Notes: a model not told the origin generated them from the sequence alone. DNA of 64,000 nucleotides from CAZNPL01 sp964574815 (GCA_964574815.1 CAZNPL010000008.1:62001-126000), one strand, 5' to 3'. Shown: positions 9,412-18,672, numbered from the stretch's first letter. Translations and numbers: made by a program.

Positions 9412-9792
9412 ATGCGTCGAGACTTCGTAACTGTCTACCATGCCGCCAACATCGGGCAGGCCGACATCATCGCCGCCTGGCTGGAGCGGCACGGAATCCG
9501 TGCCTTCGTGAAGGATCGCTTCGCGGCCGGTACGCTTCACTTTCCGCAGATCATCAGTCCCCGAGGCATAGAGGTATGTGTGACCGATCGCGCCGACGTC
9601 GAGCGGGCGCAAACCCTCCTGCAGAGCCATCTCGACGAAATCCTCCGCGAGCGGCGCCAAACGCCGTCGGGAAGGCAAATCGAAGTAGTCTGCGAAGAGT
9701 GCGGCCGAACGGTGTGCTTTCCCTACGAATTGCGCGGTCGGGTCGAAGATTGCCCCAAGTGCGGGGAAATGGTCGATGTGCCCGAGGCGTAA
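9412..9792 (+). CDS. DUF2007-like protein with C-terminal zinc ribbon
   Basis: 126 residues. The N-terminal ~70 residues (FVTVYHAANIGQADIIAAWL, IRAFVKDRF, IEVCVTDRADVERAQ) match the DUF2007 fold, a small PII-like domain of unknown role. After a basic linker there is a zinc ribbon with CEEC and CPKC pairs (near residues 95 and 113). ATG 9412 is preferred because GGAGG at 9396-9400 sits at normal distance; an ATG at 9394 overlaps that site. The gene starts 57 bp after tRNA-Gln. Function unknown. Confidence 0.8.
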   Translation: MRRDFVTVYHAANIGQADIIAAWLERHGIRAFVKDRFAAGTLHFPQIISPRGIEVCVTDRADVERAQTLLQSHLDEILRERRQTPSGRQIEVVCEECGRTVCFPYELRGRVEDCPKCGEMVDVPEA

Positions 9793-9830
9793 TGCGGCCG
9801 GGGCACGTACGGGCAGCTTCAGGTGCCGCG

Positions 9831-11432
9831 TCAGTCCCGGAACCTGGCCGGCACTTCCTCACACGGCATCTCGGTTACTTCGAGCAGGCGCATCACGGGG
9901 AAGTCCGCGTTCTCTTCGAGCACGTCATCGAAGAAGTTCCAGGTGCATAGCCCGTCCTGGGATTCCGGTTCCAGAAGGTAGATGACCAGGGCGCCGAGCT
10001 TTTGCCCGGTGCGGACAACGACGGTCCCCGCCTCGAAACGTCTGCGATCGACACGCGAGCTGACTTCGACCCTGACGGTGCGATGGCCCTGAAACTCGCG
10101 TTCGGCCCGCTTGATGCTACTGATCGTATACACCTCGACCGGCAGCTCCACAGCGTCGGTCAATCGCGCCACCTTGATACCGTGCCGCCGGAGGTTTTCC
10201 ACGACGTGAGTCAGCGACCCGGGGAGCAGGTACGCGTACGGCCGGCGGACCGACTGGGTCGATTGCGAGTCGGCGACGCGATCAACCTCATAGATCTTGG
10301 GCTCGTCGGTCGGGACGCGACGGCCGTCCACGTCGCGTTCGACAAATCCCGGAATGTCAACCTTCTCAGGAAACGGTTTTAGGTCGTAACGGATGCCGAC
10401 GCAGTCGTCCTTCTGCGGACGGTTCCCTGCCTCGATCGTGCGCCTGTCGGCGTCGGCGAGCAGACGGCGAACCTTGTTCTTATGGCCGGCTAGGTAACGC
10501 AGGCATTGCTCGACAAAGGCCTTGGTAACCAGAACGCGGTCGCGGAACTCGGCATAGGCATGCGCCTCGGAGAGGATGGCAATGCGATTGCGCAGGCCGC
10601 GGTAAGGTGTTCCGTAGCGCGGCAGCGGCGGGTAGGTCACCCACGCCGTGCGCTCGCGGTTGAAGTTGCCGTAATAGAAAGTCTTGTAGCCCGTTTCGCG
10701 TTCAATCACGCGGCTGACGTCCGGAAGCATCTCGTCCCGGACGAACTCGATGATGTGTCGATCCCCCGCTGGGATGCGCGGGCCGGCGTACGTGAGCGTG
10801 TATTGATGGTGGGAGCCGTTCGTCGTGTGCGTATCGATGATCAGCGCCGGGTCCCACTCGTTCAGGAATCGGACCAACGCGCGCACCTCCGGAGACTCGA
10901 GCTTGATGTAGTCGCGGTTCAGATCGAGGTTCTGCGCGTTGCGCCGCTGCCCCATCCCCTCCGCAGGACCTTTCTGATTCGGCCGGTTGTCCTTCGAGAC
11001 ACGTTCGTTGCCGTCGGGATTGAAGATGGGGGCAAAAACGATCGCGAGGTCCCGCAGCAACGGATGTTCGGGTGTCGTGGCAATCTCGCGGGCCAGCATG
11101 AGGAGGGCCTCCTTGCCGCAGATTTCGCCGGCGTGGATCGAGGCAAACGCGAAGGCCACTATCTTGCCGCCGCCGGCCGCCTCCTCTGGAGTGGAGAGCG
11201 GGGGATCGGCCAGAACAATCAGCGGAATGTCACGCCCTTCGAACGACCCCCCCATGTTCGCCACACGCACGACGGGCGAGCGCTGCGACAATTGCTTGAT
11301 GAATTCGTTCACCTCGGCGTAGCGGGCCGTCGCACGATACTCCGTCTTTTCGGCTACGGTGAGCAGCCCGCCGGTCTCCGCGGATGCACCCAGAAGCCAG
11401 CAAAACAGCAGCGTGACGTGCGATGGGATCAT
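9831..11432 (-). CDS. Secreted M14-family zinc carboxypeptidase
   Basis: 533 residues with an N-terminal signal peptide (VTLLFCWLLGASA). The M14 zinc ligands are visible as H-x-G-E in SIHAGEICGKEA near residue 105 and a histidine in IIDTHTTNGSHH near 205. A glutamate in ILSEAHAYAEF near 295 sits close to the expected catalytic position. FAPIFNPDGNERV and LDLNRDY are further family motifs. The last ~200 residues form an extra domain of unknown role. The start at 11432 has GGAG nine bases upstream; an in-frame TTG at 11453 is weaker. It probably trims peptides outside the cytoplasm. Confidence 0.88.
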   Translation of the reverse strand: MIPSHVTLLFCWLLGASAETGGLLTVAEKTEYRATARYAEVNEFIKQLSQRSPVVRVANMGGSFEGRDIPLIVLADPPLSTPEEAAGGGKIVAFAFASIHAGEICGKEALLMLAREIATTPEHPLLRDLAIVFAPIFNPDGNERVSKDNRPNQKGPAEGMGQRRNAQNLDLNRDYIKLESPEVRALVRFLNEWDPALIIDTHTTNGSHHQYTLTYAGPRIPAGDRHIIEFVRDEMLPDVSRVIERETGYKTFYYGNFNRERTAWVTYPPLPRYGTPYRGLRNRIAILSEAHAYAEFRDRVLVTKAFVEQCLRYLAGHKNKVRRLLADADRRTIEAGNRPQKDDCVGIRYDLKPFPEKVDIPGFVERDVDGRRVPTDEPKIYEVDRVADSQSTQSVRRPYAYLLPGSLTHVVENLRRHGIKVARLTDAVELPVEVYTISSIKRAEREFQGHRTVRVEVSSRVDRRRFEAGTVVVRTGQKLGALVIYLLEPESQDGLCTWNFFDDVLEENADFPVMRLLEVTEMPCEEVPARFRD

Positions 11433-11478
11433 TCGTTGTATCTCCGTCGGCAAACGTGCCTGAGTCGAGGATCGCCAC

Positions 11479-11484
11479 TATAAT
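11479..11484 (+). promoter_or_regulatory. Candidate -10 box for the KDPG aldolase operon
   Basis: A perfect TATAAT about 97 bp before the aldolase start. No good -35 hexamer lies 16-18 bases upstream (closest GTGCCT), so the call rests on the -10 alone. Confidence 0.35.
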
Positions 11485-11581
11485 GCGCCACTGGCGGTGA
11501 TGAAACCGCGAGCGCACCCGGGCCGGTGGCATCCACGGAGCGGTTTCACGCTCCGTTCATCCAAAGGAGATGGTGCAGAGT

Positions 11582-12226
11582 ATGAGTAACCGAGAAGGCG
11601 TTGTGGACGAGATCCGTACGCGGCGGGTGAGCGCAATCATACGCACGCACGATGAGAAGCTGGCAAGGGATGCGATGAAGGCGGCCGTGGCGGGCGGCAT
11701 CCGGATGGTCGAGTTCACCCTGACCACCCCGGGAGCCCTGAATCTGATCACCGCGTTCCGTGAAAACCGCGAACTGCTCGTCGGGGCGGGAACCGTTTTG
11801 ACGCGCGAACAGGCGCAGGATGCGGTCAAGGCCGGGGCACAGTTCCTTGTGTCACCGGTGTGCGACCCGTCGGTGATCGCCGAAGCGCGGGCGCTCGACG
11901 TGGCCAGTATTCCCGGCACGTTTACACCAACCGAAATGCTGACGGCCCATCGTGCGGGCGCCGACTTCGTGAAACTGTTCCCGGCTCCAGCCGACGTTGT
12001 GGACTTTGTGCATTCCGTTCTCGGTCCTCTGCCGGAGCTGCGCATCTTTCCCACGGCGGGCGTCTTTCTCGACAACTTCATTGAAATTCTCGAGGCCGGC
12101 GCTGCAGGCGTCGGCTTTGTCAGGTCGCTGTTCGAACCCGACTGGCTCGACGCGAAGGATTTCTCCGCGATCGAAAAACGGGCACGAGATATCATGCTTC
12201 GATATACGGAGGAACGCGCGCGATGA
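11582..12226 (+). CDS. eda: 2-keto-3-deoxy-6-phosphogluconate aldolase
   Basis: 214 residues, normal for KDPG/KHG aldolase (class I, Schiff base), which splits 2-keto-3-deoxy-6-phosphogluconate into pyruvate and glyceraldehyde-3-phosphate at the end of the Entner-Doudoroff path. Visible are the family blocks VEFTLTTPGAL, LVGAGTVLTREQA, FLVSPVCDP and the lysine-bearing FVKLFPA. The residue at the usual substrate glutamate is present in VEFT. AAGGAG at 11564-11569 supports ATG 11582 over ATG 11570, which abuts that site. Its stop overlaps the next start (ATGA), so the genes are translationally coupled. No edd is in the window. Confidence 0.88.
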   Translation: MSNREGVVDEIRTRRVSAIIRTHDEKLARDAMKAAVAGGIRMVEFTLTTPGALNLITAFRENRELLVGAGTVLTREQAQDAVKAGAQFLVSPVCDPSVIAEARALDVASIPGTFTPTEMLTAHRAGADFVKLFPAPADVVDFVHSVLGPLPELRIFPTAGVFLDNFIEILEAGAAGVGFVRSLFEPDWLDAKDFSAIEKRARDIMLRYTEERAR

Positions 12227-12627
12227 CACCCGGCTTGAATTCCCCGCTGAATGGCAAGACGGTCGCGGTGCTCGGCGCATCCCAGGACCGGAACAAATAC
12301 GGAAACAAATCGGTCAGAGCGTACCTCCGCGCCGGCTGGGATGTTTACCCCGTCAATGCCAAGGGCGGAACCGTTGAAGGGCTGAAGGCCTACAGGTCGT
12401 TGGAAGACATCCCTGTTCCCATCAGGCGTGTCTCGCTCTATCTCCCGCCTGCGGTCGGGATTGCCGTCCTGCCGTCGGTCGCCAAGCTGCAACCGAATGA
12501 GATGTTTATTAACCCGGGAGCGGAGAGCGAGGAGCTGGTGGCCGAGGCGCGCCGGCTCGGACTCGAACCGAGACTGGCGTGCAGCATTGTCGATCTGGGC
12601 GCGTCGCCGGCGGAGTTCCCGCCTTAA
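12223..12627 (+). CDS. CoA-binding domain protein (YccU-like)
   Basis: 134 residues forming one Rossmann-type CoA-binding domain: KTVAVLGASQDRNKYGNKSV at the start, a WDVYPVNAKG strand, then SLYLPPAVGIAVLP and MFINPGAES. This matches the short CoA-binding proteins related to the N-terminus of succinyl-CoA synthetase alpha. It is coupled to the aldolase gene by an ATGA overlap, suggesting a shared metabolic role, but no activity is known for such proteins. Confidence 0.85.
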   Translation: MTPGLNSPLNGKTVAVLGASQDRNKYGNKSVRAYLRAGWDVYPVNAKGGTVEGLKAYRSLEDIPVPIRRVSLYLPPAVGIAVLPSVAKLQPNEMFINPGAESEELVAEARRLGLEPRLACSIVDLGASPAEFPP

Positions 12628-12773
12628 CCGGATTCTATGCAGGCGGGGACCCGACCATGCGAGAGACAGGCGAAAAGCGGCCGTTCCCCGCCGCATCGGC
12701 AGGATGACAGTGCGAATCGGCTTCCTACAATTCACTTGTAGATTCGACGATCCCCCCGAGAGGAGGCAGCGCC

Positions 12774-14081
12774 ATGAGCGAAGCACCCGCAAGGCCCGCC
12801 CGAATCGACCATCAAACTTCCGGATCACTGGCACAGGCGTACGACCAGGTCCGATCCTTCTCCGAGCAGCTTTGTGAGCCGCTTGCCACCGAAGATTACG
12901 TCGTTCAGTCGATGGATGACGTCAGCCCCACGCGATGGCACCTCGCCCATACAACTTGGTTCTTCGAGACGTTCGTGCTTGCCAGAGCGCGGCCAAGTTA
13001 CCGTGGATTTCACCCCGAGTTCTCCTACCTGTTCAATTCCTACTACAACATGGTGGGCGACCAGTTTCCCCGCCCCCAACGGGGTGTGTTGTCGCGACCG
13101 ACCGTCGAGGAGATCTTTGAATACCGAGCGCATGTGGACAAGCACATGAGCGACGTGCTGAGTGCCTTCGATCCGCCGGCCGACCCGGAAATGGCGGAAA
13201 TCGTCGAGGTCGGCCTCAACCACGAGCAGCAGCACCAGGAGCTCATGCTCACCGACCTCAAGCACGTGTTCTCGTGCAATCCGCTGTATCCGGTATACGG
13301 CCGCCCATCCGGCGAGCCGCAGCCGTCGTCGCCCCGGCCGCTGAAATGGAAGGCGTTCGAGGAGGGGCTGCGCTGGATCGGGAACGACGGCGAGGGGTAC
13401 AGCTACGACAACGAGCGCCCGAGGCACCGCGTGTTTATCGAAGGCTTCGAGATCACCGACCGCCTGATCACCAACGGCGAGTATCTCGCGTTCATTGAGG
13501 ACGGCGGCTACGAACGGCCGGAGCTGTGGCTGTCCGAAGGATGGGCCGTCGTCCAGGAGCGGGACTGGCGCGCCCCGCTCTACTGGATGAAACAGGAGGG
13601 CTGGTGGCGCCTGTTCACCCTTTCAGGCTTGAAGGACCTCGATCTTGCCGAACCGGTATGTCACGTGAGCTATTACGAAGCGGATGCATTCGCCCGATGG
13701 TCGAATGCCTGGCTGCCGACCGAGATGGCATGGGAGCACGCGGCGGGCTTAGTGGACATCGACGGAAACTTCGCCGAAGCAAAACGCTTCCACCCGCAGC
13801 CGGCCGACCCTGACGGCGGCGGACAAGACATCGCTCAGATGTTCGGCGACGTTTGGGAATGGACCTGCAGTCCCTACGTCGGATACCCCGGCTATCGCCC
13901 GCCCGAGGGCGCCCTCGGTGAATACAACGGCAAATTCATGTGCAACCAGATGGTGCTGCGCGGCGGCTCCTGCGCGACGCCGCGAACGCACATCCGCGCC
14001 ACCTACCGCAACTTCTTCCCACCGGATGCACGATGGCAGTTCACCGGGATTCGCCTCACGCGGGAGCGAAAAGGCGACTGA
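12774..14081 (+). CDS. egtB: Ergothioneine biosynthesis EgtB-like sulfoxide synthase
   Basis: 435 residues. An N-terminal DinB-like helical domain (~20-160) carries the iron-binding histidines: HLAHTTWFFETF and the HxxxHxE motif in NHEQQHQELML. A C-terminal formylglycine-generating-enzyme-like domain (~190-430) has ITNGEYLAFIEDGGY, MFGDVWEWTCSPY and RGGSCATPRTHIRATYRNFF. EgtB joins a thiol to hercynine with oxygen and non-haem iron. GAGGAGG directly precedes the start. The partner methyltransferase EgtD is not in the window, and some EgtB homologues act on other histidine derivatives, so the substrate is uncertain. Confidence 0.85.
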   Translation: MSEAPARPARIDHQTSGSLAQAYDQVRSFSEQLCEPLATEDYVVQSMDDVSPTRWHLAHTTWFFETFVLARARPSYRGFHPEFSYLFNSYYNMVGDQFPRPQRGVLSRPTVEEIFEYRAHVDKHMSDVLSAFDPPADPEMAEIVEVGLNHEQQHQELMLTDLKHVFSCNPLYPVYGRPSGEPQPSSPRPLKWKAFEEGLRWIGNDGEGYSYDNERPRHRVFIEGFEITDRLITNGEYLAFIEDGGYERPELWLSEGWAVVQERDWRAPLYWMKQEGWWRLFTLSGLKDLDLAEPVCHVSYYEADAFARWSNAWLPTEMAWEHAAGLVDIDGNFAEAKRFHPQPADPDGGGQDIAQMFGDVWEWTCSPYVGYPGYRPPEGALGEYNGKFMCNQMVLRGGSCATPRTHIRATYRNFFPPDARWQFTGIRLTRERKGD

Positions 14082-14158
14082 TAACGCAGGGGGATGAAGT
14101 ACCGCTCCCGCACTCGTCCGTCACGGTCTGAGTATCGACCCGGGCGCTAACGCGGCTC

Positions 14159-14187
14159 GGGTGCCACGGCCGGCTTGCCCGCCAGTG
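14159..14187. repeat. 29-nt dispersed palindromic element, copy 2
   Basis: Begins GGGTGCC and ends CCGCCAGTG like the copy at 8199-8227, with the same length and a CTTGC centre in place of CTTGT. Two mismatches weaken the stem. It lies between egtB and the POT-family gene. Confidence 0.55.
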
Positions 14188-14264
14188 TTGAATCAACAGG
14201 AACACAAACCGCCACACCGGGCTTGGCACCGGAAGCATATTAAAGAGCAATCCGTGACAGCCCT

Positions 14265-16703
14265 CTACGCGTTCATGTCGGACCACCGCTTGGCCAGCCG
14301 CCCGAAGATGTAAAGCGCGATGGCGGCGATCACGCCGATGCTGGCGAACGGGATCCATACCTTGTACTGCGGATGGTATTGCTTCCACAACAATTGCGTG
14401 GTCGTTACCGCGGCGTTATTCATCTCCGCCGCCGCGAGCGCGCGCGCCTCGAACGGGTTGAGCCGCAGCAGCCGGGCCGCCTGCTCGGGGTCATCGGTCC
14501 AGTTCTTTTCGGCGAGCGCCGCGCGAATGTACTCGGGGTTCCTTGCGAGCTCATCGATCAGTGCATCGCCACGAACCTTCTCACGAGCAACGGCCGTTGC
14601 GTCCGGATCTGAGAGCACCAGCTCACGTAGAAACGACTTGTCGTGACTCCAGTTCCTCCGTGCAACCGCCAGAAAGCGTTGATGCGGCAGGCTTGCCAGG
14701 TAGGCGAACGATCGCGCGTGACGCATGTCCCCCGGCACGTCGAGGCGATTGAGAAACTGCTCGGCCTTCTCCGGATCGGCCCCGCGGGCGCGGCTGAGGG
14801 CCGCGAACGATTTGGTGCGCCCGATCCCGAGACGTTTGGGCAGCTCTTCGACGGGGTCCTCGAATTCCATGCCGGCCACGACGCGCGCCACAAGATCAGT
14901 GCTTTGAGCCAGGTATTCCAGCGCCAAGTTGTTCAGAACCTCAGAATCGTTGCCGAAGCGATCCCAGAGCATGGCGATGATCAGGGAATCGTCCCTGCGC
15001 TGTTCGGACGGCACACTCTCGTTCACCTCTTCGCGCAGTATCTCCAGCACAGCGGCGCGCTTGACGTCCAATGCGTCCGGCAAGTGGTGGACGTAACGTG
15101 CCAGGCCGATCTCCACCAGAGATTGTTCACCCGAGGCAAGCTTCTCGGCAGCATCCACCGCCTGCAGATCCTCTTTTTCTTCTTGGAGCGTCTCGGCGAT
15201 GCGTCGGGCGGCGTCAGGGCGGAAGTCGGCCTCTTGGGCAAGGTATAGTAGACCAAGATTCACGATTTGCCCTTCGTCGTACCTGAAATAACCGCGCAAC
15301 GTCTCAGCCGGGTCGTCGTCAGGGAGGCGTTCGCGGGCCAGGTTGAAAGCGTCTTCGCGATCGATGTCGCTCAGCTCTGGAATTCGGTGAAGCGCGTCGC
15401 TCCAGTCGGCCGATCGGGCCGCGCGTGCGAGCAATTGGGTGTTGTTGCCGAGGTGCTCGAGGGCGAGCGTGGCCTTCTCGCCGTAGTTGTCGTAGACGAC
15501 GCCGGCGATATACGAACCGATTCCGACTCCGACGCCGATTGGGATATTCACGTACCCGAGGTACAGGCCCTTCTTGCCGGGCGGTGCGATGAGCCCGAGG
15601 TACTCGTTCTTCTTGGGCCCCGTGAGCATCTCACCCAGCGAGAAGCAGACGATGCCGAGCAGCAGGATCCAGCCGCTGCCGGTCAATCCGGCGACCAGTA
15701 CGCCGATGGTGGCGATGAGCATGCCGAAGAACATGCTCGAGAGCGTCCGCATCTTGCGCACGGCCCACGACACGGGGACCATGAACAGGACGATCAGCAG
15801 CGCATTGAGCGAGATGAGAACCTGCTGTGGCACGCGCACCAGGCCGCGGTCCCCGTATTCGCTCCAGGCCTCGATCGGCATGTAAGCCGCGACGCCCGAG
15901 CTGTCGATCCAGTCCTCGATGAAGTTGGGCTGCAGATCCCAGAGCTGGTACATCATCATCCAGAAGCAGGACATGATCAGCAGCCAGGTCAGCAGTCTCG
16001 GCTCGACCACGTAGCGGATCGTGTGAGCGAGGACCTGCAAAGGGTTTTGTGTCTTCGACGCACCGGAGGGCACGTCCGGAATCGTGAACAGCATCAAGTA
16101 GTTCATCGCGGTGAAACCGGCACAAGCCAGAAACAGAAGTCGCCAGCCCTCGGTGCTGTGCGGGTCACCAAGCAGAAGCGGAGAGATGTAGTGTCCGATC
16201 AATGAGCCCACGTTGACCACCCAGTAGAATATGCCCCAGCCCAGCGAAGACGTGAACTTGTCCAGGTTGTGTGCGATCGTGGCCTGCAGGCTCGGTTTGA
16301 AAAACGCGGTGCCCGTCGCGAGTACGATGATGCCGGCGAAGAACCCGTAGTAACTGTGGAGGAACGCCATCATCAGATAGCCGATGATGTTCAGCGTGAT
16401 CGAGAAGAAGAGCGTTTTCTTGTAACCGTATCGATCGGCGTAGCCGCCGGTCACCATCGGGAGGAACGACTGGAATATGGCCCACCAGGCGTAGATCCAC
16501 CCTTTGTGCTCGGCGGTGAGCCGCAGACCGCCCGGCTCGGTCGCCTGCATGATGTAGATCGGGGCGACGGGCCTTAGCGTGTAGTAGGCCAGCCGCTCCC
16601 ACATCTCGATTACATTGCACAGCCAGTACGTCCCGCTCAGCCGCTTGGAGGGCGGTACGTCCTCCGGCGGCGGTGTGGTTTCGCCCGTCGATACGCTGGT
16701 CAT
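14265..16703 (-). CDS. POT/PTR-family MFS transporter with large helical insertion
   Basis: 812 residues, far longer than the usual ~450-550. The first ~400 residues carry POT-family membrane segments: NVIEMWERLAYYTL in helix 1 (the ExxER region is altered), GGYADRYGYKKTLF, GTAFFKPSLQATIA and FYWVVNVGSLIG. A soluble, charged, helix-rich insert of ~370 residues then separates the last predicted membrane helix (VWIPFASIGVIAAIALYIFG, near the C-terminus) from the others. The likely role is proton-coupled uptake of peptides or related solutes. ATG 16703 was chosen because an upstream extension is basic and lacks family features. It is divergent from the DUF2203 gene. Confidence 0.8.
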   Translation of the reverse strand: MTSVSTGETTPPPEDVPPSKRLSGTYWLCNVIEMWERLAYYTLRPVAPIYIMQATEPGGLRLTAEHKGWIYAWWAIFQSFLPMVTGGYADRYGYKKTLFFSITLNIIGYLMMAFLHSYYGFFAGIIVLATGTAFFKPSLQATIAHNLDKFTSSLGWGIFYWVVNVGSLIGHYISPLLLGDPHSTEGWRLLFLACAGFTAMNYLMLFTIPDVPSGASKTQNPLQVLAHTIRYVVEPRLLTWLLIMSCFWMMMYQLWDLQPNFIEDWIDSSGVAAYMPIEAWSEYGDRGLVRVPQQVLISLNALLIVLFMVPVSWAVRKMRTLSSMFFGMLIATIGVLVAGLTGSGWILLLGIVCFSLGEMLTGPKKNEYLGLIAPPGKKGLYLGYVNIPIGVGVGIGSYIAGVVYDNYGEKATLALEHLGNNTQLLARAARSADWSDALHRIPELSDIDREDAFNLARERLPDDDPAETLRGYFRYDEGQIVNLGLLYLAQEADFRPDAARRIAETLQEEKEDLQAVDAAEKLASGEQSLVEIGLARYVHHLPDALDVKRAAVLEILREEVNESVPSEQRRDDSLIIAMLWDRFGNDSEVLNNLALEYLAQSTDLVARVVAGMEFEDPVEELPKRLGIGRTKSFAALSRARGADPEKAEQFLNRLDVPGDMRHARSFAYLASLPHQRFLAVARRNWSHDKSFLRELVLSDPDATAVAREKVRGDALIDELARNPEYIRAALAEKNWTDDPEQAARLLRLNPFEARALAAAEMNNAAVTTTQLLWKQYHPQYKVWIPFASIGVIAAIALYIFGRLAKRWSDMNA

Positions 16704-17027
16704 CGTCTTGCTTCTCGTGGGTCTCTCAATCGGTCCGCGCTTCCGTGAGGCAGAGAGTGTGGCGGGACGAACGCAGGGCGTCAATGTCACGCGGCGGCGA
16801 TCGCTTCACTGCACCGGCACGGACCACGCCCCGAGTGCCGCACCCTGGTCTTCAAGAGTGCGATCGAGGAGTACCTTGGCCATTCCGATATGAACCGGCT
16901 GATGCGAGCATGGGCGGACGCGCCGCGGTTTTGCGGTCGTTCCAAGACACGATTGCGTGATTCGGAAGGTGGCGTGGACATCTCGAACAGCCCGCCCTAA
17001 CATTGAACAAAGATGGGAGGGTTCAAA
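16704..17027. other. Divergent intergenic region
   Basis: About 320 bp between the leftward POT-type gene and the rightward DUF2203 gene. No convincing promoter pair, hairpin or small gene was seen. Confidence 0.4.
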
Positions 17028-17450
17028 GTGCAAAGCCCGGCATTACTACGAAAAGAGCCTGAAAAACGTGTTTTCAGCCTTGACGAAGCCCGCCGGACGC
17101 TGCCGCTGGTCCGGCGCATTGCTGCTGACGTCATCGCGACTTTCGAGCACATGTCCGATCTCGAAGACCGGCGTGTGAACTTGTCCCAGTCCGGAAACGC
17201 CGAAGAAGTCGAGTCGATCCGTGTCGAACTGCAAAAGCAGGCCGTGCGGTTCAAAGACTTGATCCGCGAACTCGAGCCAATCGGCTGCCAATTGAAGGAT
17301 CCTCGGATCGGACTTGTCGACTTCCCCGCCATGCACCAGGGCCGCGAGGTGCTGCTGTGTTGGAAATACGGCGAAGAAACGATCACACACTGGCACGAGC
17401 TGGACGGGGGCTTCGCCGGGCGGCGACCGGTGACCGAACTCGAACCGTAA
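17028..17450 (+). CDS. DUF2203 family protein
   Basis: 140 residues, mostly helical. The family motifs FSLDEARRTLPLVRRIAADV at the start, then VRFKDLIRELEPIGCQLKDP and GLVDFPAMHQGREVLLCW, followed by ITHWHELDGGFAGRRPV, are clear. The GTG at 17028 is preferred because GGGAGG (17015-17020) lies seven bases upstream; an ATG at 17013 would overlap that site. Function unknown; the family is widespread as single small cytoplasmic proteins. Confidence 0.85.
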   Translation: MQSPALLRKEPEKRVFSLDEARRTLPLVRRIAADVIATFEHMSDLEDRRVNLSQSGNAEEVESIRVELQKQAVRFKDLIRELEPIGCQLKDPRIGLVDFPAMHQGREVLLCWKYGEETITHWHELDGGFAGRRPVTELEP

Positions 17451-17561
17451 TCGACCAAGCCGCGCCACACGTGCACGCGGCCCTCGTGCCCGTGCTGCCC
17501 CAAGTTCCCCAAGGTTTTCGTCACCGTGCGCAGGCTCCCTCAGTCTGCTCAGGACCTCGGC

Positions 17562-17591
17562 TTGTGTTTAACTCTCACCGATTTCTATAAA
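17562..17591 (+). promoter_or_regulatory. Candidate sigma-70-type promoter for the NfnAB-like pair
   Basis: TTGTGT at 17562-17567, an 18-base spacer, then TATAAA at 17586-17591, about 170 bp before the first flavoprotein gene. The 311-bp gap in which it sits holds no credible gene. Confidence 0.4.
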
Positions 17592-17761
17592 GCTTCAGGC
17601 ATTCACCCCGGCGATTTGGCTGCGATGGCGCGCGTCTTGCCGGTGGGTTCGGTGGGTTGACGTTCGGTTCGTGGTCGGAGTCTTGCCTGACGGGGAGCGG
17701 CCACGAATCGACAACGGCATTCAATTCCGCCACCGGGGCGGATCTTACCAAGGAAAACGTT

Positions 17762-18658
17762 ATGTTTCGGATACGAGAAGCGGTTTGGCTGGCTCCACAG
17801 GTTCGTCGCATCGTGGTCGAGGCGCCGCGCGTTGCAAGGCGACATCTGCCAGGCCATTTCGTCATTGTTCGAGTCCGCGAGCACGGCGAGAGGATCCCCC
17901 TGACGATCGCGAAATCCGATCGCAACGCCGGCGTGATCACGCTGGTCGTCCAGGTCGTCGGCGCCACCACCGAACATCTTTGCTCTTTGCAGGCCGGGGA
18001 GTCGATCGCTAACGTGGCCGGCCCGCTCGGCAAGCCGACGCACATCGAGCAGTTCGGCCATGCGGTGCTGGTCGGCGGCGGCGTCGGGACAGCCGTGATC
18101 TACCCGCAGGCGGTCGGTCTCAAGCGGGCGGGCAACAAGGTCTCATCGATTATCGGCGGTCGGTCGGCAGACTACGTGATCTTCGAGGAGGATCTCGCGG
18201 AGGTTTGCGACGCGGTTTACCCCTGCACGGACAACGGCAGCTACGGCTATCATGGTTTCGTAACCGGCAAGCTCCAGGAGATGCTGGGCGATCTCGATTG
18301 CCGAATCGATGCGGTGCTGATGGCCGGACCGGTGCCGATGATGAGCGCGGTGGCCGAGGTTACCCGCCCTTACGGCGTGCACACCATCGCCTCGCTCAAT
18401 CCGATTATGGTCGACGGAACGGGCATGTGTGGTGGCTGCCGCGTGTCAGTCGGCGGCGAAATGAAATTCGCTTGCGTGGACGGCCCCGAGTTCGACGCTC
18501 ATCAGGTCGATTTCAAGGAGCTGGCTGACCGGCTGACCACCTACAGGGAGCAGGAAACCGTTGCCTGGGAACGCTACCGCAAGCAACACCAATGCGCATC
18601 CGAGGGCACTTGCGGCCTCGAATCAATGAAAAACGATGCTGAGACATCGCGAGCATAG
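17762..18658 (+). CDS. FAD/2Fe-2S reductase subunit, NfnA/SudB-like
   Basis: 298 residues of the ferredoxin-NADP reductase fold as in the NfnAB small subunit and dihydroorotate dehydrogenase electron-transfer subunit. The FAD-binding motif is RIPLTIAKS (~residue 50), the NAD(P) motif VLVGGGVGTA (~105). A C-terminal 2Fe-2S site has cysteines in GMCGGCRV and FACVDGPEF, plus extra cysteines in the tail. ATG 17762 starts the conserved domain; an upstream extension is not conserved in character. The large subunit follows 14 bp later, so the two form an operon and probably one complex that moves electrons between NAD(P)H and ferredoxin or a related carrier. Confidence 0.85.
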   Translation: MFRIREAVWLAPQVRRIVVEAPRVARRHLPGHFVIVRVREHGERIPLTIAKSDRNAGVITLVVQVVGATTEHLCSLQAGESIANVAGPLGKPTHIEQFGHAVLVGGGVGTAVIYPQAVGLKRAGNKVSSIIGGRSADYVIFEEDLAEVCDAVYPCTDNGSYGYHGFVTGKLQEMLGDLDCRIDAVLMAGPVPMMSAVAEVTRPYGVHTIASLNPIMVDGTGMCGGCRVSVGGEMKFACVDGPEFDAHQVDFKELADRLTTYREQETVAWERYRKQHQCASEGTCGLESMKNDAETSRA

Positions 18659-18672
18659 GACTTGGCGACACG

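Noticed and set aside
11557..12834. 425-residue antisense open frame over eda and the CoA-binding gene
   Set aside because: Both sense genes are conserved families; the antisense frame is a shadow.
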